23,419 nt of DNA from Nitrospirota bacterium (GTDB lineage Bacteria > Nitrospirota > Thermodesulfovibrionia > Thermodesulfovibrionales > Magnetobacteriaceae): NCBI GenBank assembly GCA_015233485.1, contig JADFXO010000020.1, forward strand, positions 1 to 23,419, in the 5' to 3' direction. The translations under genes and the position numbers were made by a program. This document shows positions 1 through 5,965 of the stretch, piece by piece; the stretch's first letter is position 1, and each line of letters begins with the position of its first letter. The notes beneath the pieces are model-generated. The model did no database searches. It was not told the origin of the DNA and worked only from the letters and a program-made list of their open reading frames with translations.

Positions 1-153
1 AACAAGAGTTTTGTTGAATGGGAGGAGATGTTTGGTGATCAAGTGATTGCAACGGCCATTGTTGACCGCCTGCTCCACCACTGCAGGGTCGTCAACATCA
101 AGGGCAACAGTTACAGAATGAAGGACTATCAGGAGAAGCATCGGGCGGCATAA
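1..153 (+). CDS. istB: IstB-like IS21 helper ATPase, C-terminal end (partial)
   Basis: The window opens inside a reading frame of 50 codons that ends with TAA at 151-153. It contains the motif ATAIVDRLLHHCRVVNIKG followed by SYRMKD, which is the typical C-terminus of IstB, the AAA+ ATPase that assists the IstA transposase of IS21-family elements by loading it on target DNA. The Walker motifs lie off the left edge, so activity cannot be judged. Position just inside the IS21-type terminal repeats (154-248) supports the call. The frame is too short to appear as a stand-alone gene. Recognition is from memory of the family. Confidence 0.85.
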   Translation, partial: NKSFVEWEEMFGDQVIATAIVDRLLHHCRVVNIKGNSYRMKDYQEKHRAA

Positions 154-248
154 TGGCGGCCAAACGGATTACTAACCCCTTTGGAGGCTCCCATACTGGT
201 ACATTTTTCAATGACCAGAAATGGTACATATTTGGATGGCCATTGACA
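1..248 (+). mobile_element. IS21-family insertion sequence, right end
   Basis: After the istB stop codon come the multiple terminal repeats typical of IS21 elements: a TGGTACAT-type motif at about 197-204 and again at 222-229, followed by GGATGGCCATTGACA ending at 248. IS21 elements usually end in ...TGACA. The element interrupts the minus-strand helicase-like gene on its right, whose frame runs into the IS and stops at 208. The left end and the target duplication are outside the window. The exact end base (248) is inferred from the family consensus. Confidence 0.75.
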
Positions 249-723
249 ATACCTCAAGATGTGAGTGCGTTGCAAATATAACCTTGGCCCCTTCAAGAGA
301 TTTTCCATATTGATTAATCCAGTAGCAGGACCCTTTATCTGGGCAATTGCCGCATATCTCTGTTCTACCTAAGACGCCAAGGTTATTTCTCTCAAAGACA
401 CTCCATCTATGGTTCAGACTTCTGGGGCATATATTTTTAGGGCGAGGCTTCAGGTTAACTACCTTTATATTGAGAGGAGGGTGCTTGATGAACCTCCTCT
501 CATTGATAATCCGTCGTGTCGGGGCGAGTATAACGATAAGGTCAAACTCAGAGGACGCGGCGACATATTCGGTTACATCATCGATATTCGTACTTTTGCC
601 CACTCCTATCTCTAACGTAACAAGAAGGGGACTATTATGGCGCCGCAGCATCTCCAACACACTCTCCCCTGTCAGCGAGTTTCTAAAATCTGACAGTCCT
701 GACGCTGTATTAATAAGCGCCAA
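208..723 (-). pseudogene. XPD/DinG-like Fe-S superfamily 2 helicase, 3' part removed by IS21
   Basis: The frame starts with TTG at 723, preceded by AAAAGG, and overlaps the end of the upstream gene by 14 bases. Visible motifs are a P-loop GVGKST (residues 40-45), a motif-Ia-like LAPTRR (66-71), and four cysteines C99, C124, C127 and C133 spaced as C-x24-C-x2-C-x5-C. These are followed by AKVIFATHSHL, which matches the 'a.vi.t.h..l' strand after the Fe-S cluster of XPD/DinG helicases. About 159 residues are native; the last dozen are read from the IS21 end. The DEAH box and the second RecA domain are absent, so the product should be inactive. The family assignment rests on motif spacing and is inference; another P-loop ATPase with a zinc site remains possible. 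Confidence 0.6.
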
Positions 724-1291
724 GTTTGATACCTTTTATTTTCATTATTTTTGATACTACGTTTAGTCTTGAGATATCTTCATTACTGAGTTTTGTAAAG
801 ACTGAAGTCAAGTCAACCTTGCCTGCCTCATATTCCTTCATGAAATTTTTTATTTGCCTGTCACCAGTGATACTGTCATCTGCGTATTCATTGGCATTTA
901 CTATGTATTTTCCCTTTGTCGCCGTCACAATGCTCACTACTGCAGGTTTATCATCAGAAGTTTTACTAATCATTGCCTTCAACTGAGGCATTAATGAATG
1001 GGGTTGCATTGAGGTACTTATTGGTAATACTCCAATGCATTCAGTCACTGGGAGAAATACTGGTAATAGAAGCCGCCCATCTTTCTTGTTGCCTACACGG
1101 CATAACAAGCATTGAGATCCATTACACACCACATAGCCTTTCACACCCTCGTCCTCGCAATAATGTAGATCCACGGCAACCCCCTTCATAGTAAAGGGTA
1201 CTACCAAGATTTCGTTTTGAGAAATTTTAATTCTATCTAAAACATAAGCGTTTTCTTCGGTATCACCGTATTCCATTAAATCTGTAAACAT
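710..1291 (-). CDS. Conserved-looking protein of unknown function with a Cys-rich segment
   Basis: A 193-residue frame begins with ATG at 1291 behind an excellent ribosome binding site (AAAGGAGTTAAAAG before the ATG). I do not recognise the family. Residues about 44-65 hold a HYC...C...C..C pattern (C45, C56, C61, C64) that could bind a metal, followed by GRLLLPVFLPVTE and GVLPIS. The C-terminal half is charged and rich in K/E with no membrane segment, so the protein is probably cytoplasmic. Its stop overlaps the TTG start of the helicase-like gene, so the two were translated as a pair, and a role with nucleic acid alongside that helicase is a reasonable guess but not shown. The gene itself looks intact. 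Confidence 0.65.
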   Translation of the reverse strand: MFTDLMEYGDTEENAYVLDRIKISQNEILVVPFTMKGVAVDLHYCEDEGVKGYVVCNGSQCLLCRVGNKKDGRLLLPVFLPVTECIGVLPISTSMQPHSLMPQLKAMISKTSDDKPAVVSIVTATKGKYIVNANEYADDSITGDRQIKNFMKEYEAGKVDLTSVFTKLSNEDISRLNVVSKIMKIKGIKLGAY

Positions 1292-1338
1292 CTTTTAACT
1301 CCTTTATTTTGATTTTTTATTCAGTCATAGACTGTTTG

Positions 1339-1557
1339 TTAAAAAGAATTATATAAAAACATGTGTGAGGGAGGTCCGCGTAATCTGATTGGATTTTTAT
1401 TATCTAAGGCGTTTACTTTTATCCTTATCTGGCGCATAGTATCCGTCCTATTCATCGTCTTATTGGGGATATCGGGGGGATTTATTTGATTTAGTGGCAT
1501 AAATACCTTGCCAAATGCGCATCCCCCGATAACATCTACCATTTTCAATATCTTCAT
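1339..1557 (-). CDS. Small hypothetical protein (72 aa)
   Basis: The ATG-started frame reads MKILKMVDVIGGCAFGKVF and continues through a proline- and asparagine-rich stretch to LRGPPSHMFLYNSF. No motif, signal peptide or membrane segment is evident and I do not recognise it. The upstream sequence lacks a clear Shine-Dalgarno (only AAAG at about -10). It lies 47 bases upstream of the unknown 193-residue protein, in the same direction, and could belong to the same transcript. It may equally be a chance frame. Confidence 0.35.
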   Translation of the reverse strand: MKILKMVDVIGGCAFGKVFMPLNQINPPDIPNKTMNRTDTMRQIRIKVNALDNKNPIRLRGPPSHMFLYNSF

Positions 1558-1631
1558 TTATTAATCTTTGTCCATATTATCAAAATTAAAAAAATTCGTC
1601 CTTATACCATGCTGGACCATTATTTTACTTA

Positions 1632-1712
1632 TTAATAAGTACATAAGTAAGTGGATATAATTTTCCACCGGATGGCTTTAAAGCGTGTTTTGACTGCACG
1701 CAAAGTCTTCAT
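1632..1712 (-). CDS. Very small basic ORF (26 aa)
   Basis: The frame MKTLRAVKTRFKAIRWKII... starts with ATG at 1712 behind AAGGAG and ends with TAA at 1632-1634. It begins two bases downstream of the stop of the short RHH-like ORF, with the Shine-Dalgarno inside the end of that ORF, an arrangement suited to translational coupling. The peptide has 8 Lys/Arg in 26 residues. No family is recognisable. The last codons overlap an ACTTATTAATAAGT palindrome. Its reality rests only on the Shine-Dalgarno and the coupling geometry. Confidence 0.35.
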   Translation of the reverse strand: MKTLRAVKTRFKAIRWKIISTYLCTY

Positions 1713-1714
1713 AC

Positions 1715-1837
1715 TTATGTACTCCTTAATATAACGGTTGGTGTTCTATTAATCGACGAGGAGAATTCTGATAAGGAATTATATTCAGATTCGTCTATCC
1801 TAATACATACTGTTTTATGACTTTTTAATTTTTTCAT
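1715..1837 (-). CDS. Short ribbon-helix-helix (CopG/Arc-like) regulator, 40 aa
   Basis: The frame starts with ATG at 1837, preceded by AAGAGGT at a suitable distance, and ends with TAA at 1715-1717. The sequence KTVCIRIDESEYNSLSEFS has the alternating beta-strand followed by 'D..EY..L..F' helix of RHH transcription factors. INRTPTVILRS supplies the short turn and second helix in which RHH proteins have a conserved small residue and hydrophobic face. RHH proteins bind DNA as dimers through the beta ribbon, often repressing their own operon. At 40 residues it is at the lower size limit. A 14-bp perfect palindrome (1853-1866) lies just upstream of its ribosome binding site and is a candidate operator. 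It resembles the neighbouring 49-residue ORF. Confidence 0.55.
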   Translation of the reverse strand: MKKLKSHKTVCIRIDESEYNSLSEFSSSINRTPTVILRST

Positions 1838-1852
1838 GTAATTTACCTCTTT

Positions 1853-1866
1853 TAATAATATTATTA
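1853..1866. promoter_or_regulatory. 14-bp palindrome TAATAATATTATTA upstream of the short RHH ORF
   Basis: The palindrome is perfect and lies 16-29 bases before the ATG at 1837 on the minus strand, directly upstream of the ribosome binding site. RHH proteins typically bind short palindromes or repeats in their own promoter, so an operator role is plausible. The AT-only composition means chance is also possible. Confidence 0.3.
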
Positions 1867-1968
1867 TTTTACTTACATCTACCACTTTGTCTCATTAGTA
1901 TACTTAAATTTCACAATAATATTGTATGGTTATACCAATGCATCACGACTACATAATCATAGTGTTAG

Positions 1969-2118
1969 TTAAATAGATATTTTCTTATTCAAGAACATCT
2001 TTAATATGAGGTTTCCAAGAAGGGAGATGCTGAGATATTTGCTCTCAGCGTAGTCCTTCAGTGCGTTATATTCTGTTTCAGTCACGCGAGATGAGACAAC
2101 ATGTGTTTTGGTACTCAT
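1969..2118 (-). CDS. Ribbon-helix-helix DNA-binding protein, 49 aa
   Basis: The frame starts with ATG at 2118 behind a strong AAGGAG (seven bases before the ATG) and ends with TAA at 1969-1971. THVVSSRVTETEYNALKDYA gives the N-terminal beta strand plus helix A of the CopG/Arc fold. The second half, YLSISLLGNLILKMFLNKK, gives the 'S.S..lI...l' helix B. RHH proteins of this size act as dimeric repressors of plasmid, toxin-antitoxin or conjugation genes. It shares the strand-helix layout and the T/D-E-x-EYN core with the 40-residue ORF downstream, so the two are probably paralogues. No toxin gene is evident next to either. The call is from fold pattern, not a database match. Confidence 0.7.
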   Translation of the reverse strand: MSTKTHVVSSRVTETEYNALKDYAESKYLSISLLGNLILKMFLNKKISI

Positions 2119-2184
2119 TTTCATACTCCTTGTTTATTAAAAATATGAGACATAAAATATCTCGTTTATTAATTCAACCACTGC

Positions 2185-2202
2185 CTGTATAAATCTACAC
2201 AG
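2185..2202. promoter_or_regulatory. Imperfect 18-bp palindrome upstream of the RHH gene
   Basis: CTGTATAAATCTACACAG is symmetric at 7 of 9 base pairs and lies about 67 bases upstream of the RHH start at 2118, in the leader/promoter zone of that gene. It is a candidate operator for autoregulation. The assignment is inference. Confidence 0.25.
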
Positions 2203-2367
2203 TTTAATCTGTATATAGTAACTACAATCGAGACAATATATTTATTTTATCCTCTTTTAATATTAACTGTACTATTATCTTAATCGATTTAAATCTAAAA
2301 GTCAATTAAAAATTGTATTCATAACGCATGTAAATTATTTTGTGCCCTCATTAGAACTTCTGGTATT
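2203..2367. other. AT-rich intergenic stretch without a recognisable gene
   Basis: This stretch, before the degraded frames at 2368-2760, is very rich in A and T. I see no ORF with a ribosome binding site, no hairpin followed by a T-run, and no repeat with the rest of the window. Confidence 0.5.
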
Positions 2368-2760
2368 TTATTTCAATGATGCTCGATTTCCTCGGATAGC
2401 TGAGACCATCCCTTCATATATCGAGGGTAATTGGCAACGTCGTGGGACATCACCATAGCATTGAGAAAAAAAGCTATTAATATAGGATAAAATTCTCTTC
2501 ATAATGTTAATGGTACAGTTATATTTTCTGTTATAAAATCTTATCCGAGTGAAAACATCTCTTTTAAATAGAGAATATCGCTCGTGGTACAACGATTTAT
2601 CATGCATCAGCGCGAGTTTTTTCGATAGATGACAAAGATACCGCAATTATTCAAATGAGAGGCAACCATTAACTTGCCAGTATCTATGGAACTCATGCCA
2701 TTGTCCAAATCATTGATCTCTCAGTTTCTAATTTTCAACAAAAACAGTGGACAGTTCCTC
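2368..2760 (-). pseudogene. Degraded gene of unknown function, several reading-frame breaks
   Basis: No single frame is open, but protein-like pieces follow each other on the minus strand in different frames. The first is DLDNGMSSIDTGKLMVASHL from about 2740 to 2605. The second is LALMHDKSLYHERYSLFKRD in a second frame to about 2500. The last is FYPILIAFFLNAMVMSHDVA and NYPRYMKGWSQLSEE, ending with TGA at 2373-2375. The last piece, with its helical hydrophobic run and charged end, looks like a real C-terminus. Two or more frameshifts would be needed to join them. I do not recognise the family, and a coincidental series of short frames cannot be excluded. Confidence 0.3.
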
Positions 2761-3134
2761 TATATATTTTTATAGATCATATATAAGATGGTCCAGTTAC
2801 GCGTATAGCGCGTAGGTAGATACGCATAAATGCGTAGCTATGATAATCTAATTTTAACCTCATCTGCATTTGTGAGATGCTGGTCATGGCATATGTGTTC
2901 TCTTGCGATAGTCCAAAAAATATCGATCTCAATAAAGCTATCATCTTTTTTAGATGTTTTTTTACTTTAGCCACCTATCGGGCTATATTATGCTCTGAAG
3001 AGATTTTATAATGGTAACATGTTAATGGAAGATGAGTGATAGGCATGGAGGGATTTAAAAAAACAAATTCCTTCATGCCTTTCCATTCAACACATAAATC
3101 GGCTCATTGAACTCATTGTCTATTAAGATGCTGA
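2761..3134. other. Intergenic region with a 27-bp repeat copy and no clear gene
   Basis: The stretch contains a weak 65-codon minus-strand frame from GTG at 2974 (MAKVKKHLKKMIALL...) without homology I can name, and a CATCT-T5-AGATG hairpin followed by a run of T on the plus strand (2944-2963) that could weakly terminate transcription. It also holds one copy of the repeat at 2964-2990. Nothing else is supportable. Confidence 0.4.
2964..2990. repeat. 27-bp direct repeat with hairpin, copy 1
   Basis: The sequence ACTTTAGCCACCTATCGGGC plus seven bases matches 5035-5061 at 25 of 27 positions in the same orientation. Its core TAGCC/GGCTA can pair as a stem with an eight-base loop. On the minus strand it reads AGGTGGCTAAAGT, which looks like a Shine-Dalgarno followed by a GTG codon. 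The two copies bracket the PcfJ remnant, the IS1595 fragment and the HU gene. Confidence 0.6.
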
Positions 3135-3518
3135 GTTTTACCTTCTCAGCCAGAGCCTATAATTTCCTTTGACAATATAAAAGAACTTACCACGAAGGAT
3201 GCTCTTATAAAGGAAGGGAACTAAATGCACCATTGTGTTGGAGGGTACGCGCATTCTATAAAAGATGGGCATAACTTAATCTTTTCTATAAAAGACGAAG
3301 ATGGAAGGTCAACGTTACAGCTTTCCATCGTCAAAGACGAAAATGGAAATATAGTAAGATACTCAATTGCACAGCACAAAGGTATCTATAATGCCGCTCT
3401 CCCTGAAAATCATGAGCTCGTCGCGCAGGAACTGGTTGACTACCTCATGGGATATGATGACGAACCGGATTATGAGCTACTCGATGAAGACCTTGGATGG
3501 GAGGAAGCGATAGCTTAG
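3135..3518 (+). pseudogene. PcfJ-like protein, C-terminal remnant with an in-frame stop
   Basis: The part from ATG 3225 reads MHHCVGGYAHSIKDGHNLIF, then STLQLS and QHKGIYNAALPENH, and ends in an acidic tail (DDEPDYELLDEDLGWEEA). The HHCVG.Y...I core and the 'QhkG..N..P' motif are hallmarks of the PcfJ family, known from conjugative plasmids and phage-like elements, function unclear. In the same frame upstream (3135-3221) the sequence PEPIISFDNIKELTTKDALI and KEGN matches the usual region just before MHHCVG, separated only by TAA at 3222-3224. So the native gene reads through this point and has been broken by a nonsense change; the N-terminal two thirds are also missing. An AAGGAAGGG lies before the ATG, so the 97-residue piece could still be translated. 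Confidence 0.75.
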
Positions 3519-4343
3519 CTTTTCAGTGCCGCTGCTTCCCTTCGCTTTCTCAGGATTGACACAGTTTGTTAAACAGTCTCCACTTTGAGCCAATTGTAAA
3601 ACTCTCTCAGCAGATTTTGGATCACTAAGCATGACTTTACAATCTTTTAAACCATAATTGGATACCTCATCATTTGATATCCAGTCATTAATTTCGAGTG
3701 CGCGTGACACCCTCTGCCATTCCTTTGTCGTAATATCAAATCCAAGTCGTTCCAAAAAATCGACTATCGGTTTTCTTGATGTTTCATCGACTACCTCCAT
3801 GTATGCAAATCCGTTTCTTCCATATACGTCGCTTTTACTATACAGAGACACTGCGCATAAAATACTTTTTTCCTTGCGTTCTCTTCGTTGCTCTGTCTTT
3901 ACCTGCCAAAAATAAGATTCATCCAGTCCAATTATTCCAGCAAGACTGTCCATCTCAGGTCTATCATCCATAGCTGCATGAATTTTATGTGCCATTAACC
4001 AAACAGTTTTGTACTTCTTTATGTCCAAAATCTTTTGCATTTCTCTGTAAGAACCTTCATCCACCAGCATTCTATACATCAGCCAGTACCATTTATATAG
4101 AGGCACTCTGGTTTTATGAAAAATCGTCCCAGCAGTTAAACTGGCTTGATGTCTACAGTTTTGACAATCAAAAAGTTTTCTTTTTTTGAGATACCAAAAC
4201 CTATCACACCCACATTTTGGGCATTTTAGACCTTTAATCTGTCTCTGCTTAGAGAGGTGCTCTTCACAGGCTTCCTGTGTATTGAATTCATTCTGGAAAT
4301 CGAGAAAACTACTTTGCTTATCCTCTGACATTCTGAATCTCAT
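3477..4343 (-). pseudogene. IS1595-family transposase, C-terminally truncated
   Basis: The 288-residue frame has the N-terminal zinc ribbon of IS1595-type transposases (C41-x2-C44 ... C60-x2-C63), then LTAGTIFHKTR and LYKWYWLMY, the first catalytic Asp in GLDESYF (D141), and the second in NDEVSNYGLKD (about D225). It follows the family up to KVMLSDPKSAERVL (residue 249), where relatives continue with PWVH..ISN and a C-terminal FNRR. Here it switches to unrelated sequence (QLAQSGDCLTN...) from about 3596 down, and the final residues are read antisense to the PcfJ remnant. The C-terminal catalytic region is therefore lost and the transposase should be inactive. The true start is likely MSEDKQ at 4331 or the ATG at 4343. 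No terminal inverted repeats were identified. Confidence 0.8.
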
Positions 4344-4390
4344 TATCTATAAATTTAATTGTAAAGAGAAAATACATTGAAAGGATTAAA

Positions 4391-4569
4391 CGCTCCTCCT
4401 CAACCGCCTTCTTCAACGCCGCAGCTGCTTTAAACACCACAATAGTAGCACCGTAATCCCCCCTACCGGTAGTGGATGGTACCATCATCAAGATAGATTC
4501 GCGTGGAAATATTCTTCTATAATTAACGCTCATTTTCAAATTATCTTTACCAACCAAGAGTAACCCCAT
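4391..4569 (-). pseudogene. Possible HU-like C-terminal remnant
   Basis: A minus-strand frame starting at 4569 includes TTGRGDYGATIVVFKAAAAL followed by KKAVEEE. The ATIVVFKA...LKKAVE stretch aligns with the C-terminal 'r.vv.fk.g..Lk..V' strand and helix of HU/IHF proteins, and TG.GD is placed like the NPQTG.. segment. The N-terminal part (MGLLLVGKDNLKMSVNYRRI) does not fit HU. Beyond the EEE the frame runs on into unrelated sequence. It lies immediately downstream of an intact HU-like gene, so a decayed duplicate is possible. The similarity is short and could be chance. Confidence 0.3.
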
Positions 4570-4573
4570 CTAT

Positions 4574-4604
4574 ATATCAAGTGGCAGAAATTACCACTTG
4601 ATAT
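4574..4604. terminator. Perfect 11-bp hairpin downstream of the HU-like gene
   Basis: ATATCAAGTGG and CCACTTGATAT form an 11-bp perfect stem with a nine-base loop, 33 bases after the stop codon of the HU-like gene. No T-run follows on the minus strand, so it is not a textbook intrinsic terminator; it may stabilise the 3' end or be a protein-binding palindrome. Confidence 0.45.
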
Positions 4605-4636
4605 TGTCGGCAATGCGGTGGCGTATTAAACCACTC

Positions 4637-4909
4637 CTACTCAACCATCTTCTTCAATAATCCAGCCACCTTAAGCGTAACGACAGTTCTCTGCGTAATC
4701 TCGATATCCAAGCCTGTTTGTGGATTCCGCCCCCGTCTTCTCCTCTTCTTCCTAACATTGAAACTTCCAAAGTTCGGAATTTTGATGCCCTCGCCCTCCG
4801 CCATGGTTTCCTTCATCAAATCTATGATAGCCTCAACTATATCCTCAGCCTCTTTTTTCGGAAGTCCAACACTCCCATATATGGCGTTTACTATATCAGC
4901 TTTAGTCAT
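4637..4909 (-). CDS. HU/IHF-family DNA-bending protein
   Basis: The 90-residue product has the usual family length and layout: helices MTKADIVNAIYGSVGLPKKE and a second amphipathic helix, then IKIPNFGSFNVRKKRRRRGR and NPQTG at the tip of the DNA-binding arms (about residues 42-68), and a final strand and helix TVVTLKVAGLLKKMVE. The start ATG at 4909 is preceded by AAGGACAAGGAC. HU/IHF proteins bind and bend DNA as dimers and assist site-specific recombination and transcription. The ITQRTVVTLK ending is closer to IHF-alpha-type proteins than to HU, but the subclass is uncertain. It lies within the integrated element, on the strand opposite the recombinase, and could act as a bending factor for excision/integration (inference). 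A possible promoter is CTGAAC with GATAAT about 16 bases downstream, near 4945-4972. Confidence 0.85.
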   Translation of the reverse strand: MTKADIVNAIYGSVGLPKKEAEDIVEAIIDLMKETMAEGEGIKIPNFGSFNVRKKRRRRGRNPQTGLDIEITQRTVVTLKVAGLLKKMVE

Positions 4910-5034
4910 GTCCTTGTCCTTGATTCCTTTTGTGGCGGTATATTATCATATTCCATAAAGAGTGTTCAGGAAAAAATAGTGAGAGGGTATCCGAGAATTA
5001 TGTCGAGAGGAGCTTGCTACCTACTGGCTATGCA

Positions 5035-5061
5035 ACTTTAGCCACCTGTCGGGCTAAATTA
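5035..5061. repeat. 27-bp direct repeat with hairpin, copy 2
   Basis: This copy matches 2964-2990 at 25 of 27 positions. Here the stem is perfect over 7 bp: TTTAGCC (5037-5043) and GGCTAAA (5052-5058) around the loop ACCTGTCG. It lies about 125 bases upstream of the HU-like start. On the minus strand it reads GACAGGTGGCTAAAGT. Confidence 0.6.
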
Positions 5062-5423
5062 CAATGCGTGATATTGATTTAGCCTATTCTCTAAAATTCC
5101 CAGTCAAAACTAACAAAATGAAATCCCAAAAGGCTCCCAAATCGGTTTTCAGCGTAAACCATGAAGTCCATAAAAGTTGAAAAATTTTTTTTTGTTGAGA
5201 GGCTCGGATGTCTCCTACAGCGCGACGGCCCCAAAAATTTTATAATAATATCAGGAAGCTCCTACCTTCGACAAATTATCTTTGAAATCAGGAACATACC
5301 GGCATTGCCGTATCGCCACGTACAATTGTCGTGGGCCTATGTTTTGTTTGACTTGATAGAATATCCATCTCCGGGAAAATAACGCCTTAAAATCGATTAT
5401 GGCTCGCTTAGGCTATGGTTTTG
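5062..5423. other. Region without a convincing gene
   Basis: Two frames compete here. A plus-strand frame of 73 codons starts at 5161 (MKSIKVEKFFFVERLGCLLQ...) without a ribosome binding site. A minus-strand open stretch from about 5410 to 5258 reads RRWIFYQVKQNIGPRQLYVA and more, without an ATG. Neither resembles a family I know. The A9-T9-like tract at about 5178-5194 is of low complexity. I make no gene call. Confidence 0.4.
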
Positions 5424-5591
5424 CTAAGTCAGCGCCATCACTGTCACCTGCCGCCCGTTTATATAGACCCACCTCGCCGGTGTTAAATCATGAGAGACAC
5501 TGATTCTATTATAACACTGTCCATCGTCGAGATGCCTTCTCATGTGGTCGACATCACCGGAACAGATGGTCGCTTTAACCGAAATACGCAC
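5424..5591 (-). CDS. Small hypothetical protein (55 aa) or C-terminal fragment
   Basis: From a GTG at 5591 the minus strand reads MRISVKATICSGDVDHMRRH, LDDGQCYNRIS, then HDLTPARWVYINGRQVTVMA and ends with LT and TAG at 5424-5426. The balanced composition with Trp, Tyr, Gly and charged residues looks like real protein. Upstream in the same frame, after a TAG, a further open stretch reads ISTCNDELVLKK, so the piece may be the C-terminus of a longer gene broken by that stop. Only AAGAAG precedes the GTG. I do not recognise a family. The opposite strand also carries an open 54-codon frame (MRDTDSIITLSIVEMPSHVV..., 5491-5655) without a ribosome binding site; only one is likely to be real. Confidence 0.35.
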   Translation of the reverse strand: MRISVKATICSGDVDHMRRHLDDGQCYNRISVSHDLTPARWVYINGRQVTVMALT

Positions 5592-5746
5592 GAACTACTT
5601 CTTAAGAACCAGCTCATCATTACAAGTGCTAATAATGTTAATTATCATATATAGTTCTTTAGTGAGTATAATAGGAGATATTGTATAATTACCTGACTAT
5701 TATATCTAAATATGCTATATCATGCTCTTATTATATAATTAAATAG

Positions 5747-5775
5747 TTGACATAATGTTTTCAACTGTGATATGC
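5747..5775 (+). promoter_or_regulatory. Sigma70-type promoter for the integrase leader
   Basis: TTGACA at 5747-5752 is a perfect -35 box; 17 bases later ATATGC (5770-5775) is a fair -10 box preceded by TGTG. Transcription would start near 5782 and give a leader of about 185 bases before the integrase ATG. Confidence 0.55.
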
Positions 5776-5827
5776 TCGTAGAGAGTAACCGATAAGTTTA
5801 GAAAAAGAAGAACTTTAAAGGAGAAAT

Positions 5828-5848
5828 ATGCTGAGGTTTGCCGTGTAA
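5828..5848 (+). CDS. Possible leader peptide (MLRFAV)
   Basis: ATG CTG AGG TTT GCC GTG TAA follows a strong Shine-Dalgarno AAAGGAG (5817-5823) at four bases. It lies in the transcribed leader between the promoter at 5747-5775 and the integrase gene, and is followed by a CCATC-TCTT-GATGG hairpin (5851-5864). Such an arrangement suggests translation-dependent control, but it could also be a decayed start of a former gene. Confidence 0.35.
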   Translation: MLRFAV

Positions 5849-5850
5849 AT

Positions 5851-5965
5851 CCATCTCTTGATGGGCATATTATACGTATAAGGAGGATTAAGCTTACCGC
5901 TGTTGTGTGGTGCGGTTATTATGAACCGCACGAAACGTTTCTCAGTCTAAGCCGAAGGGCTGAGA
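5851..5965 (+). promoter_or_regulatory. Structured 5' leader of the integrase gene
   Basis: Four elements follow each other. They are a 5-bp hairpin CCATC/GATGG (5851-5864), a perfect 12-bp palindrome TTATACGTATAA (5870-5881) abutting a full AAGGAGG (5880-5886) that has no usable start codon behind it, an 8-bp perfect hairpin GTGCGGTT/AACCGCAC (5910-5931), and a 6-bp stem TCTCAG/CTGAGA (5940-5965). The loop of the last stem contains the AAGGG that serves the integrase start. The last hairpin could gate translation. No known riboswitch class is recognised. Confidence 0.4.

Noticed and set aside
1632..2118. Toxin-antitoxin system
   Set aside because: The RHH ORFs could be antitoxins, but no toxin-sized gene with a known toxin motif adjoins either of them.
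3541..3595. 23S rRNA fragment (GACTGTTTAACAAA on the minus strand)
   Set aside because: Only a short stretch resembles 23S rRNA; the flanks do not continue the match.
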